Below, piece after piece: positions 1 to 9,304 of a stretch of 64,000 nt of DNA. The DNA comes from Pomphorhynchus laevis (taxonomy: Eukaryota; Acanthocephala; Palaeacanthocephala; Echinorhynchida; Pomphorhynchidae). The notes under the pieces are model-generated. The model saw only the letters and a program-made list of their open reading frames with translations, searched no databases and had not been told where the DNA came from. Position numbers and translations under genes: made by a program. The stretch spans positions 124,001 to 188,000 of the forward strand of contig WNNJ02001453.1 of assembly GCA_012934845.2 (NCBI GenBank), read 5' to 3'. Each line of letters begins with the position of its first letter. The first letter of the stretch is position 1.

Positions 1-1740
1 AACCGCTACATAGTATAACAAGTATTAAATAAAGATTTAAGGTCATCATGAGGATATACTATGTTACGAGGTTTCCGTCTTAATTCCCCGACCTAACATA
101 GCAGTGCGCAATATACATGACAATGATCTATTTCATTAGATGTAATGTGTACCAAGTATTAGAAAAAGATTGGAGGTCATCATGAGGATCTGCTATGTTA
201 TCAGGTTTCAGGCTTAATTATTCGACCCAACCTAACAGCAAGCCAAATATATCCTAAAAATGCATTCCCTCTGATGTAATGTGGTTATTTAGAGTAATAT
301 TCAATTCTAACACGGAGTATATTATTTTCAATCTTCAATCCATACAAATTTTCTCGAAGTTTTAAGAACTAATTAAAAGTATACAAATTATTAGAATATG
401 ATTGGAGGTCATCATGATGATATACTATGTTATAAGGTTTCCGTCTTAAATCTGCGACTCAACATATCAGCGGGCTAAATATATGGCACTGATCAATTTC
501 CTTTGATGTAATGTGTTTATTTAGAGCAATATCTTATTCTTAATAAATATATTATTTACTAATCGTTCACGGCGTATAAACATCTTGCTTCTCGATGTTT
601 ATACGCCGTGAACGATTAATGAATACATCGAATGTATCAATGGAAAATATTATTTACTATCCATTCATAACAACCTTCAATTCAAGGTTTTATAAACCTA
701 TTAAAAGTATACCGAGTATTAAATAAAGATTGTAGGTCATCATGAGGATCTGCTATATTATCAGGTTTCAGGCTTAATTATTCGACCCAGCATAGCAGCG
801 GGCCAAATACATGCTAATGATGTATTTTCTCTAATGTAATGTGGTTATTTAGAGTAATATTCAATTCTAACACGGAGTATGTTATTTACTATACATAAAA
901 GTATTTTACTAAAAATTTAAAAACCGATAAATAGTATACCAAGTATTAAATAAAGATTGTAGGTCATCATAAGGAACTGATATGTTTTCAGGTTTAGGCC
1001 TCAATTATTGGACACAACCTAACAGCAAGCCAAATACAGTAATATCCAATTCTAACACGGAGTATAGTATTTACTATCCATCTATAAATATCTTCTACTC
1101 AAGTTTATATGAACCGATTATTAGTATATTCAATTATTAGAATAAAGATTATAGGTTTACATGATGAACTGATATGCTAGCAGATTGCGGACTTAATTTC
1201 TCGATTCAACATAGCAGCAGGCCAAATACATGTCAATGATGTACTTTTAATGATTTTGACCTATATTCCTGGACCAAACGTAACGGTGCGTCAAATCTAT
1301 TTTAACGATGTAGTTCCTCTGAAATAATTTGAATATCTAGAGCAATATTATTCTAATACGGAGTATATTATTTACTATTTATAAAAATCTCATACCGAAG
1401 ATTTATGACCCGCTACATAGTATACCGAGTATTAAATAAAGATTGGAGGTCATCATGAGGATATACTATGTTATAAGGTTTCGGTCTTAATTCCCCGACC
1501 TAACATAGCTGCGGGTAATATACATAACAATGATCCATTTCCTTAGATGTAATGTGTTTATCCTGAGCAATATCGTATTCTTATAATAAATATATTATTT
1601 ACTATCCATTTATAACAACCTTCAACTCAATATTTTGAACCGATTAATAGCATACAAAGTATTAAAATAAAGATCGGATGTGATGAAGAACTGCTATGCT
1701 AGCAGATTTTCTTCTTAACTGTTATCATTTTTAGTGATAG
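1..1740. repeat. Irregular tandem array of about eight P2-tail repeats
   Basis: About eight diverged copies of one unit start near 41, 175, 407, 735, 962, 1154, 1448 and 1675. Each has a GGTCATCATGAGGA-type start, a CTGCTATGTT...AACATAGCAG inverted pair, then CAAATACATG, a CTGATGTAATG stretch and an AT-rich end. The spacing runs from about 130 to 330 bp because of indels. The same unit recurs at 8640, 9205, 20270, 31140 and 57660. At 31140 and 57660 it lies directly 3' of a minus-strand RT reading frame, so I infer that it is the tail of that element and that the array is a head-to-tail pile of tails. No gene lies in this stretch. Confidence 0.75.
560..618. repeat. Perfect 25-bp inverted repeat with 9-nt loop
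   Basis: Arms 560-584 and 594-618 are exact reverse complements around the loop TTGCTTCTC. The arms contain the GC-rich core TTCACGGCGTATAAACATC, unlike the AT-rich surroundings. The structure interrupts one array unit: the words ATTATTTACT before it and ATTATTTACTATCC after it are adjacent in other units. It could be a small foldback insertion. No homologue was seen elsewhere in the window. Confidence 0.85.
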
Positions 1741-1924
1741 AAATTTCTTTGGTTATTACTACTTACATTTCTGAGATCACACCATACACTTAAAAACACA
1801 ACGAGGAGCAGTGGGATAAAGACGTCGATACTCAGCATTACTGATCAAGTCTCGATTTTTACAAACCTGAATTGTCGATTTTTTGCAAACAATATTTTTC
1901 GTCTTACAAAAATTATTCTACACA

Positions 1925-2700
1925 ATGGAAAAATCCGAAGATATAGAAAGATCTTTCGTTTCTCAACAAGTTGGCTGCGACGCACCTGACTGTGATATTT
2001 GGACAACGATTGCCTGTTAAGAAAATATTTTAAATTCTTTGTTGACAAAGCTATTATTCTGTTGATTTTGCTGTGCATGAATGATAGGCAAACTACATAT
2101 TAATTTACAGTAACAAAATCGTTTTGAAACTGAGCAGAAAGCTTGTGAACTAGGATTTAGAAGTGTTAATTGCGTTGATAAAAATGTGCAATCTATTCCT
2201 GAAACGGATACTAGACATATCGTACTATGTGTTCATTATCAATGTACGGTACCTCCACTTTATTTTAATGTTATTGGAGATCATGATATCAGTGGTCATG
2301 ATGTTATTGAAAATAAAAATACCAGTAGCCAGTCAATATGCCCAGCTGTTAATACCCAACTTACTGGTAGATATCGTTCGCTAGCATTCTCGCCACGTGT
2401 CATCAATGACAATCAGTCTATGAGAAATCAGTATCATTTGACGAATACCGCTTCAGATATATTCCGAAATGATATAACCAACGCTATATATACAACCAAC
2501 GCTCTAAAATCTGGAAAGACTGAAATTAATGGAGTACAAATCAATATATCTGAACTCATGATCTCAACTATCAATTAAATGCCGATATATAGTCAAGCCA
2601 AACATTCGAATGAAATAAGGAGTGCAGCTGACCAACGTCCTTTAACAATAACGAACAATGATGAACAAACCACACCAACTACCTGCTGATGCCGAGTTTG
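1925..2700 (+). mobile_element. LINE ORF1 remnant, probably start of LINE D
   Basis: A short frame at 1925-2020 ends in QVGCDAPDCDIWTTIAC, which matches the cysteine/tryptophan pattern QIGCDNKNCNVWTHVDI at the start of the LINE A copy at 12537. Such PHD-like cysteine motifs are known in ORF1 of CR1/L2-group LINEs. The frame at 2186-2578 is serine/asparagine rich and otherwise featureless. I infer that this is the front of the LINE D copy that resumes at about 3385, split by the LINE A piece at 2721-3378. It is broken, and the link between the two halves is not proven. Confidence 0.45.
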
Positions 2701-2720
2701 GCGTAACTCTTTATTACTTT

Positions 2721-3378
2721 CGCTTATCTACCTTGATACTCCGCAATCTCCGTCAAGTTCGTAGATTGATCGATTTCCCTTCTTGTATGACTCTCATATC
2801 TTCTCTCCTTTTCTCAAGACTTGATTACTGTCTTAGTCTATTTTCCAACTCACCTAAATCCACTCTTCTTCCTTTACAACGCATCGTCAACGCAGCCGTC
2901 CGAGTTCTCCTTCGTCTTCGTCGTTTTGATAATACATTCCACTATCTTGTTTCTCTTGATTGGCCTACCATTTATTGTCGTGTTCAAATTCGTCTTCTTA
3001 TCATTGATTTTCGCCTTATAACTTCTCATACCCCTTCATTTCTCAACCTTCCTTTTCTCGACAATTCTCGTACTGTATATTGTGCTCTGCGTTCACGTAA
3101 TTCCCTTCTTTTACATGTTCCAAACTGATCTACCTCTCTTGGCTTCCGCCCCTTCGTTGTGGCTACTCCTCTCTCGTGGAATCAACTGCCTATTCATATC
3201 CGCCAATCAACATCTATGCCTGCTTCAAACGCCAAATCCAATTCCATTTCAACAATTAACTAATTATCTGTGATGTTCTTTTGATGAACTTTTGATGTTC
3301 TTTTTTGTTTGTTAATGGTCATGTAAGCGTGTATTTTGCACGCATTTGCCACTTTAAATAAATTATTGTATTATTATT
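2721..3378 (+). mobile_element. LINE A 3'-end fragment (5'-truncated)
   Basis: The frame to 3128 encodes the LINE A C-terminal region (LRNLRQVRRLIDF, YCLSLFSNSPKSTLLPLQR, CALRSRNSLLLHVPN). It aligns closely with the copies at 16330-16850 and, reversed, at 25640-26180. The peptide then continues in another frame (WNQLPIHIRQSTS) with one frameshift near 3128. The 3' end has the family signature GGTCATGTAAGCGTG followed by TTAAATAAATTATT, with no poly-A. Upstream of 2721 similarity stops, as in ordinary 5' truncation on insertion. It appears nested in LINE D. Confidence 0.75.
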
Positions 3379-4665
3379 TCATCATCAAAACGTGATGGTT
3401 AGCAAGCAAACAATTGCGGGACAAATGTACAGTGGAAGACTGTTCTGGATGGCGTGAAAGGAGTGTCTCATCACAAAAGTGACAATGCATCATCGATTAC
3501 TAATACCGTTTCTCCAGTAAACGAGAACAGGGTCCATGATTTGTTGCACCGTCTTTCTAATTGTATTAATCCACCTAATAATGACACGTCTCGTAATAAC
3601 CAATATACTAATTCTTGGGAACAATCACCATTATTTAAAGTACTTGGTAAAGTTGATAGGTCTTGCTGCGTCCTTTTTAGGTGGTATTTCAGAGTCAACT
3701 AGTTCTACTGCCCAGAGTAGATTAAATGATGATGTTATTACAGTTCGTAATGTAATCAGGTATATGTTTGTATCTAGTGACGCTGTTGCTACTTCTAAAA
3801 TAAAAGTTCTAGAAATGTTTCGTTTATGACGCCGCACGACTGATGGTCGAGGCGTGTCGTCTTTTGAAACTTGTTCGAATATTGAAAGATTTATCTGTTG
3901 CAGAGCGCACTTTACTATCTACCGCGAAGACTGAATTACAAAATAGGTTAAATGCTGGTGAGACCAACTTAACTATAAAAAAATTTCGTGTTTGCCATCG
4001 AAAGCCATTTATTCGATGGGATCCAATTCTAATAGATAAGAATATACAAGTGTCTCTCACTCTAATAATATTGATTTTACGGAGGTTTACCAGCAGCGTA
4101 ATCTTTTCAAAAGCTCAGTTGGCCATCGTGTTGCATCTACTAATATTCGTAGTCTACTTACTAACCTTATGGATCTAAGACTATTGGCTACGACTCACAA
4201 TTATGATGCTATAGCTATCTCTGAATCTTGGCTACATTATGACATCCTTGATTGTATAGCAAGCATTTCTGGATTTAACTTAATCAGGGCTAATCGCTTA
4301 CAAGGACGTCGTGGTGGCGGTGTTGCTATTTACTTGACATAATTTGCTACAATTTTAAAGATAGAACGATAGTCCTGTGATGATAAAAGTTTAGAATGTT
4401 TAGTCGTCGAGGCGATGCTACGGAGTTTCAAATTTGTGTTAGGTGTCTTTTACATGTCACTAAACTCAACCTCCTTCGATGACAAAATTAAGACACTATT
4501 GTCGGGTCTATGCAAGTTAAGCTTCCCATATGTTTTTTTGGTGACTTTAATATACCGAATATACCTACTGAGATAACAGGGAGGCTGTTAACTTGACATG
4601 TGATGCTAGGAATGTTGGCATGTTTTTGGAGATTTTTGACCCAAGAACTACTTTTGTTTTAGCAC

Positions 4666-4980
4666 GTGTGTGGTGATATTAGGTTCAGTGGATTGAGTTC
4701 TTCTATGTTGGACTTGATATTTTCGAAAAGTGAAACCCACGTTCGTGATCTTAAGCATTTTCCTCCTTTAGGGTCTAGTGATCATGAGGTACTCACATTT
4801 TTGATTCCTTCGTGCTCCGAAGTTATTTCGGACGATATTGAACCGATAGTTCGTAAGCGACAATGGCATCTTGTTGATACTTCTAGACTCTTGTCGTTCG
4901 CAAATACTGTTGATTTTTCATTACCTTGTCATTCTACTGTTGATGATTGTTGGACCTCATTAAAGCAAAAAATTTATTAG
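4666..4980 (+). pseudogene. LINE D endonuclease C-terminal part
   Basis: This 104-codon open stretch carries the end of an exonuclease/endonuclease/phosphatase fold as found in LINE ORF2 proteins. SSSMLDLIFSK is the conserved substrate-side segment, and GSSDHEVLTF contains the catalytic SDH motif. The first half of the domain (4090-4350) lies in other frames. It would nick target DNA in a live element; here it is a remnant. Confidence 0.7.
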
Positions 4981-5529
4981 TTGAGAGAGTGAAGAAAATA
5001 TTTATTTAATCGAATTTTTAATAGCCTACTGCTATCATCATCAGGAGCAAAAAATTTTATTCATTGCAGATAAATTTGCACAATTGAAAATAATTTATAA
5101 GAAAAAATGTTTACGACCTAATTGGTTTAATTCTACTCTGAGGGCCTCCTTGCGGCATCGTAACATACTGTTTTAGGCATGTCAAAGAGATCTAACGAAA
5201 GCTCCGTTATATAAGGCTGCTCGGAATGCTTATCGACGACTCTAAATCGCTAAACGCCGTGCCTATGAATCCGCTGACATTAATTCGATTTATATACACC
5301 CAAAGAAATTTTGGTCATATGTTCGGCGTAGTAGTTAGACAATTGATGTATTCCATCTCTCAATGTAGGTTCTAAATTAATCGATTTTCAATTTGATATT
5401 GCGAATGAATTTGCAAATGTATTTAAGTTGTACCCAGCCACTTCTATTTTGAACAATTTTGATTTTCTTACATTAACTTCATGTTTGTCCACTATGATAA
5501 TTGTGAATAAAGAGGAAATTTAAAGGCAC

Positions 5530-6228
5530 TTGCTAAGTTTCCCTTTCTTCCCTGCTGCTGGTCCTGACGGCATATGTCCGTTTATTCTTCGTGTATTAAC
5601 TAATTATCTTGCGGGGTCGCTTTGTGATTTATTCCAAAGGTCCTTAGATTCCTGTACTGTTCCTAATGGCTTGGGAATAGCCACTATTGTTCCTATTCAT
5701 AAGAAAGGTGATAGTTCAAATCCCAATAACTACAGGCCGATTAGTTTAACGAGTCACGTAAGCAAGATCTTAGAGCGAATTGTGCATAGTAGAATAATTT
5801 CTCATTCAAACACGTGTAACATTCTAAGTTCTGCACAAACTGGTTTCCGAAAAGACAGATCTTGCATATCAAATATTTTGTGTGCGCATGAGGCTTGGGT
5901 AGACTTGATCTCTACTGGGCACTGTGCAGATGTTATATTCTTTGACTTCCGCAAGGCATTTGAACGAGTCCCTCATTCCATACTAAACTACGTATTGATT
6001 TCTTACGGCATTTATCTCAATGTTGTTGGTTGGGTCAGCAATTTCCTCAGTGATCGTCAATTTTATGTCCGTATTTGTAAAAGCTTATCTGACCATAGAG
6101 ATTTGAATACCGGTGTTCCTCAAGGTACAGTGCAGGGATCTCTCTTATTTACAATTTTCTTTGACTTCTTGTTGCATAAAATTAATTGTGGACGTCTTGC
6201 GTACGCTGATGATATGAAAATGTGCTAA
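5530..6228 (+). pseudogene. LINE D reverse transcriptase domain
   Basis: A 232-codon open stretch covers most RT blocks: AGPDGICPFILRVL, ATIVPIHKKGDS, NNYRPISLTSHVSKILERIV, TGFRKDRSC, VIFFDFRKAFERVPH, GVPQGTVQGSLLF and LAYADDMKMC. The catalytic YADD is intact. The second motif reads FERVPH where relatives have FDxVPH, so one catalytic Asp is lost. The stretch stops at 6228, just after YADD. The order is that of CR1/jockey LINE ORF2, and the fragment at 22190-22984 is a relative. Confidence 0.85.
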
Positions 6229-7557
6229 AATTGATTCGTTAGCTGACAGTGTAAAATTTCAGATGGAAGTTAATAAAATTTATGAATGTAGTTGTCAGAC
6301 CGGTTTATTGATTAATGTATCAAAATGTGATCACATGCGTTTTGGAAGGTCTCTCCTTATATATTTATATATGCTAGGGTTACAAGAGATCGAAACAGTT
6401 GCGAGTGTTCGGGATTTGGGAATAATTCGGGATTGGACCTTGAGAACTAGAGTTGGCACTGTTCGGAGATGTGCTGAAGCTAAAAGGAAACTTTACATTA
6501 TCAAGAATGTTCTTTCGCACCTATCACTTTCATGTTTTGGCGTCTTATATAAATATCTAGTACGTCCTCATTTAGAATACAGTATCCAAGCGAATTTTCC
6601 CATTTCCAAAGGTGAGGTTAACAGTTTAGAATTCAATTTAACATTCTACGACGTGGTAGCAAATTATGCAATGAAATTTCAAATCTGAGCTACTCACAAT
6701 GCCTACTCGCGATTAATGTTCATAGTGTCCGTTGCAGGTTAATGTACCTAGATGTGTTAGCCATGAACTTTATGGTGAAGGGAATTAACGGGTATCCACA
6801 ACAATATGCGATAGCAAATAGAAGACAGTGCCACAGGGGGCACTCGTTTCATATAATGAATTGTGGACATTGGTCAAGAAACACATCCTCTAGATTATCC
6901 CACAAAGCATTACCAGCTTGGAATGGTCTTCCTTACGATATGTTTACACTGCCCGTGGCTAGTTTTCGGAAGGGTTGTTTTTAAATATTGTAGCATCCCG
7001 TGTAATCGAGTATCGCTTTACTTTTAATTTTATTATATTTTGTTGACTTTATCGATGATTTGTTGTGATCGAGTAAATAACCCTTGGGTTAAACTCTGCA
7101 TTGTAATAATAATTAATTTTTAAGGTTTATAATCCTTAATCCTTAATTTTTATACTCCACTCACAACATAATTATGCTAGTTTGGATATTAATTATTAAC
7201 TCATGCGGTTGAAAATCAATTTAAAAAATACAAACTTACGTCGAATAATCGAATTAAGAAAACGTCGATTATTAATAAAATAATAAAACTTACGTCACTG
7301 ACCTTTATGAAATTTGCTTGGTTAACGCAACAAATTAATTAAGTATTCACACATTCCGTGCATTAACTAAAATACGAAGCCATCAATTGTCCAACAAAAT
7401 TAAACGAGTTCTCGTTTTTAAATCATAAAAAGTTTTCAAATTTGCTTGTCTTAAATTACAAGCTCGTGTCAAAAACTCAACGTTTCACTAAACGCTGCTC
7501 CCTAATTACCAAACTGAATTATACGTTTTTTAATCGATTCATAAACGATAAAGATTA

Positions 7558-7619
7558 TTCTAGAATACTCTAGAATATTCCCGGATAGAATACTCATGTC
7601 GTTCTAGAATATTCTAGAA
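7558..7619. promoter_or_regulatory. Heat-shock-element cluster
   Basis: 7602-7619 reads TTCTAGAATATTCTAGAA, four perfectly spaced alternating TTC/GAA units. 7558-7580 holds five more units (TTC, GAA, CTC, GAA, TTC at 5-bp spacing), one of them off by a base. This is the binding arrangement of heat-shock factor trimers. A TATA-like word lies about 80 bp downstream on the plus strand. No gene that it would control was recognised, and chance in AT-rich DNA or a transposon promoter remain possible. Confidence 0.55.
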
Positions 7620-7695
7620 CGTAAGAATAGCTTGATAATGAATTTGGATCAAACTAATTTTATAATAAATCAATTTTTCTTTTTCTTTTTGTGAC

Positions 7696-7704
7696 TTTAT
7701 ATAG
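7696..7704 (+). promoter_or_regulatory. TATA-like box downstream of the HSE cluster
   Basis: TTTATATAG follows a pyrimidine run and lies 77 bp after the end of the last HSE unit. The spacing is plausible for a heat-shock-type promoter reading to the right. TATA-like words are common in DNA this AT-rich, so the call rests only on the spacing to the HSE cluster. Confidence 0.25.
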
Positions 7705-8099
7705 ATGTCAACTATATTCTAAGAATTACGTTCACGTGTCGATTTATTTACTGATAACTTGTTTTTTATCAGCTTGAATAACAATACTAATCAGATTTTG
7801 CGGTTTCAATGCGTACAAGAATCTTCACCATAATCATATTGTGACCTCGTTATGGTAATGCATCACTAAGAATTTTGATGATGCTCCTCCCCCATTCTTA
7901 AAATGTAGAATATGATTAAAATATTATCTAATCTAGCCTTAAAATGAATTTCATGAATTTAATAATCAAATGTACTTTGGAATCATTGATTGCTCAAAAA
8001 CAAAGCATCCTATTCGTGGTGGATTTTTGTTTGTAACAGAAACTGAATGGCGAACTGCTAATCAGTTTAATTATATACTCCTTGATTTTTGATATAGTC

Positions 8100-8166
8100 C
8101 TTCTGGTTGTGGCACAATATTATCCTCACAGGTATTGTTCCTATTTTTGTTACAGCAGGACGCTAC
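8100..8166 (+). mobile_element. Half copy of the palindromic MITE
   Basis: TTCTGGTTGTGGCACAATAT, then TATCCTCACAGG and ACAGCAGGACGCTAC, matches the left terminal repeat of the element at 30667-30904. Only one arm is present; the inner part and right arm are missing. Confidence 0.7.
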
Positions 8167-8169
8167 TAA

Positions 8170-8640
8170 TCAGTTTATATATAATTATTATATATAATTA
8201 TTATATAATTATATAGACCTTGATAGTCATGATACATTGTCTATTATTTATTAGTAAATTTATAAAAATTTACTTTTATTTTACATTTCAATTTTAAATT
8301 TTAACTTGATATAAATATAAATTGAAAAATCTTATAATTACTTATTATTTATTATTGAAACAAAGTCTGGTTAATCAATTCATAAAAATTGACTTTTATT
8401 TTAAATTTAAATTTCAAATTTTAACTTGATATAAATTGTTTTAAATCTTATTTAATTATTTATTATTTATCTTTATTTTCGATACTGATAACATAACATC
8501 TCCCTCTTATGACCTCTAATCCTTATAATGATACATCGTATGTTATTTGTCAAAATTAAACTTGATATAAGTTAAATACATAATTATTTATTATTGATAA
8601 TTATTGATAATTTTTTAATTATTATGATGCAGACGATGTA
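8170..8640. repeat. AT-rich repeat debris, P2-tail pieces in both orientations
   Basis: The stretch 8340-8530 reads like the reverse complement of the AT-rich part of the P2 tail (AACTTGATATAAAT, GACCTCTAATCCTTATAATG). It faces a forward tail that begins near 8630 (GATGTATCATAATAAAGAT). The two make a loose inverted pair around the 96-bp block at 8537-8632. No coding potential was seen. Confidence 0.5.
8537..8632 (+). repeat. 96-bp direct repeat, copy 1
   Basis: It starts CGTATGTTATTTGTCAAAAT and ends ATTATGATGCAG. The block is repeated almost exactly at 9038-9133, with the same length and one or two base differences in the T-rich part. It lies inside P2-tail debris. Confidence 0.85.
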
Positions 8641-8790
8641 TCATAATAAAGATCATAGGTCATTTGAAGGAACTGCTATTTTATCATGTTTCGTCACCTA
8701 TTCGTAGACCAAAATAGTAGCGGGGCCAAATATATGCTAATGACGTATTTCCTCTGATGAAATTTGAGGAAATTTCATCAGAGGAAATTT
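8633..8790 (+). repeat. P2-tail copy ending in a 15-bp palindrome
   Basis: This is a P2-tail unit (GGTCATTTGAAGGAACTGCT, GTAGCGGGGCCAAATATATG). It ends in CCTCTGATGAAATTT, which is immediately followed, after GAGG, by its exact reverse complement. The palindrome looks like a head-to-head junction or end rearrangement. Confidence 0.65.
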
Positions 8791-9037
8791 GAATCCTTTT
8801 TTCTATAAAAATCCTTTTAAACAAGGATTTTTGTGAAAATCCCTCTTTAAGGGCTTTTCACATATTTACTTAACCGATAATGTTTAATATACATTTTTTA
8901 GATTACTTCAAATTTAATATTTCTTAGTCGTCTTGAATAAAAAAATATTGATGCTAAATAAAAATAGGGTGTTATGATTAAAAATAAAAATAAATTAATA
9001 TCTCGAATCAATATCACTTATTATGTTAAAACAATGA

Positions 9038-9133
9038 CGTATGTTATTTGTCAAAATTAAACTTGATATAAGTTAAATACATAATTATTTATTATTGATA
9101 ATTATTGATAATTATTTAATTATTATGATGCAG
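9038..9133 (+). repeat. 96-bp direct repeat, copy 2
   Basis: Second copy of the block at 8537-8632. Both are followed by a P2-tail unit (8640 and 9205), so a segment of roughly 500 bp or its junction was probably duplicated. Confidence 0.85.
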
Positions 9134-9204
9134 TAATAATAATTATTAATTATTTAAATTAAATAATTAAATAATAATTATTTAATTATTATTACGATTT
9201 AATT

Positions 9205-9304
9205 ATTAGGATTATATGTCATTTGGAGGAACTGCTATTTTATCAGGTTTCGTCCCCTATTCCTCAACCCAAAATAGTAGCGGGGTTCAAATATATGCTA
9301 ATGA
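9205..9304 (+). repeat. P2-tail, left half, interrupted by LINE A
   Basis: The unit (TCATTTGGAGGAACTGCTAT, CAAATATATGCTAATGA) breaks off at 9304. Its continuation, CGTATTCCCTTGGATGAAAT, is found at 12344. The missing 3 kb between is a LINE A copy. The last six bases, TAATGA at 9299-9304, are repeated at 12338-12343 as the target-site duplication. Confidence 0.85.

Larger units (their letters stand above)
3385..7120 (+). mobile_element. LINE D, long broken copy (ORF1 end, APE, RT, thumb)
   Basis: This is a CR1/jockey-like LINE in many frames. Near 3843-4050 is an ORF1-end pattern (DLSVAER...LNAGETNLTI). From about 4090 an apurinic-type endonuclease follows: NIRSLLTNLMDLRLLA, AISESWL, GRRGGGVAIYL and, at 4666-4980, SSSMLDLIFSKSE with SSDHEVL. 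A linker with FNSTLRASLRHRN follows at 5100-5300, then RT at 5530-6228 and a thumb/C-terminal part at 6263-6990 (WNGLPYDMF). About 80 bp at 4977-5060 seem foreign to the reading frame. The copy is certainly dead, with stops and frameshifts throughout. Confidence 0.8.
7130..8095. other. AT-rich stretch without a recognised gene
   Basis: No reading frame with recognisable motifs was seen on either strand. The stretch contains the HSE cluster and a TATA-like word listed separately, plus a short GC-richer patch near 7800-7905. It could be a promoter, a solo terminal repeat or plain intergenic DNA. Confidence 0.5.
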
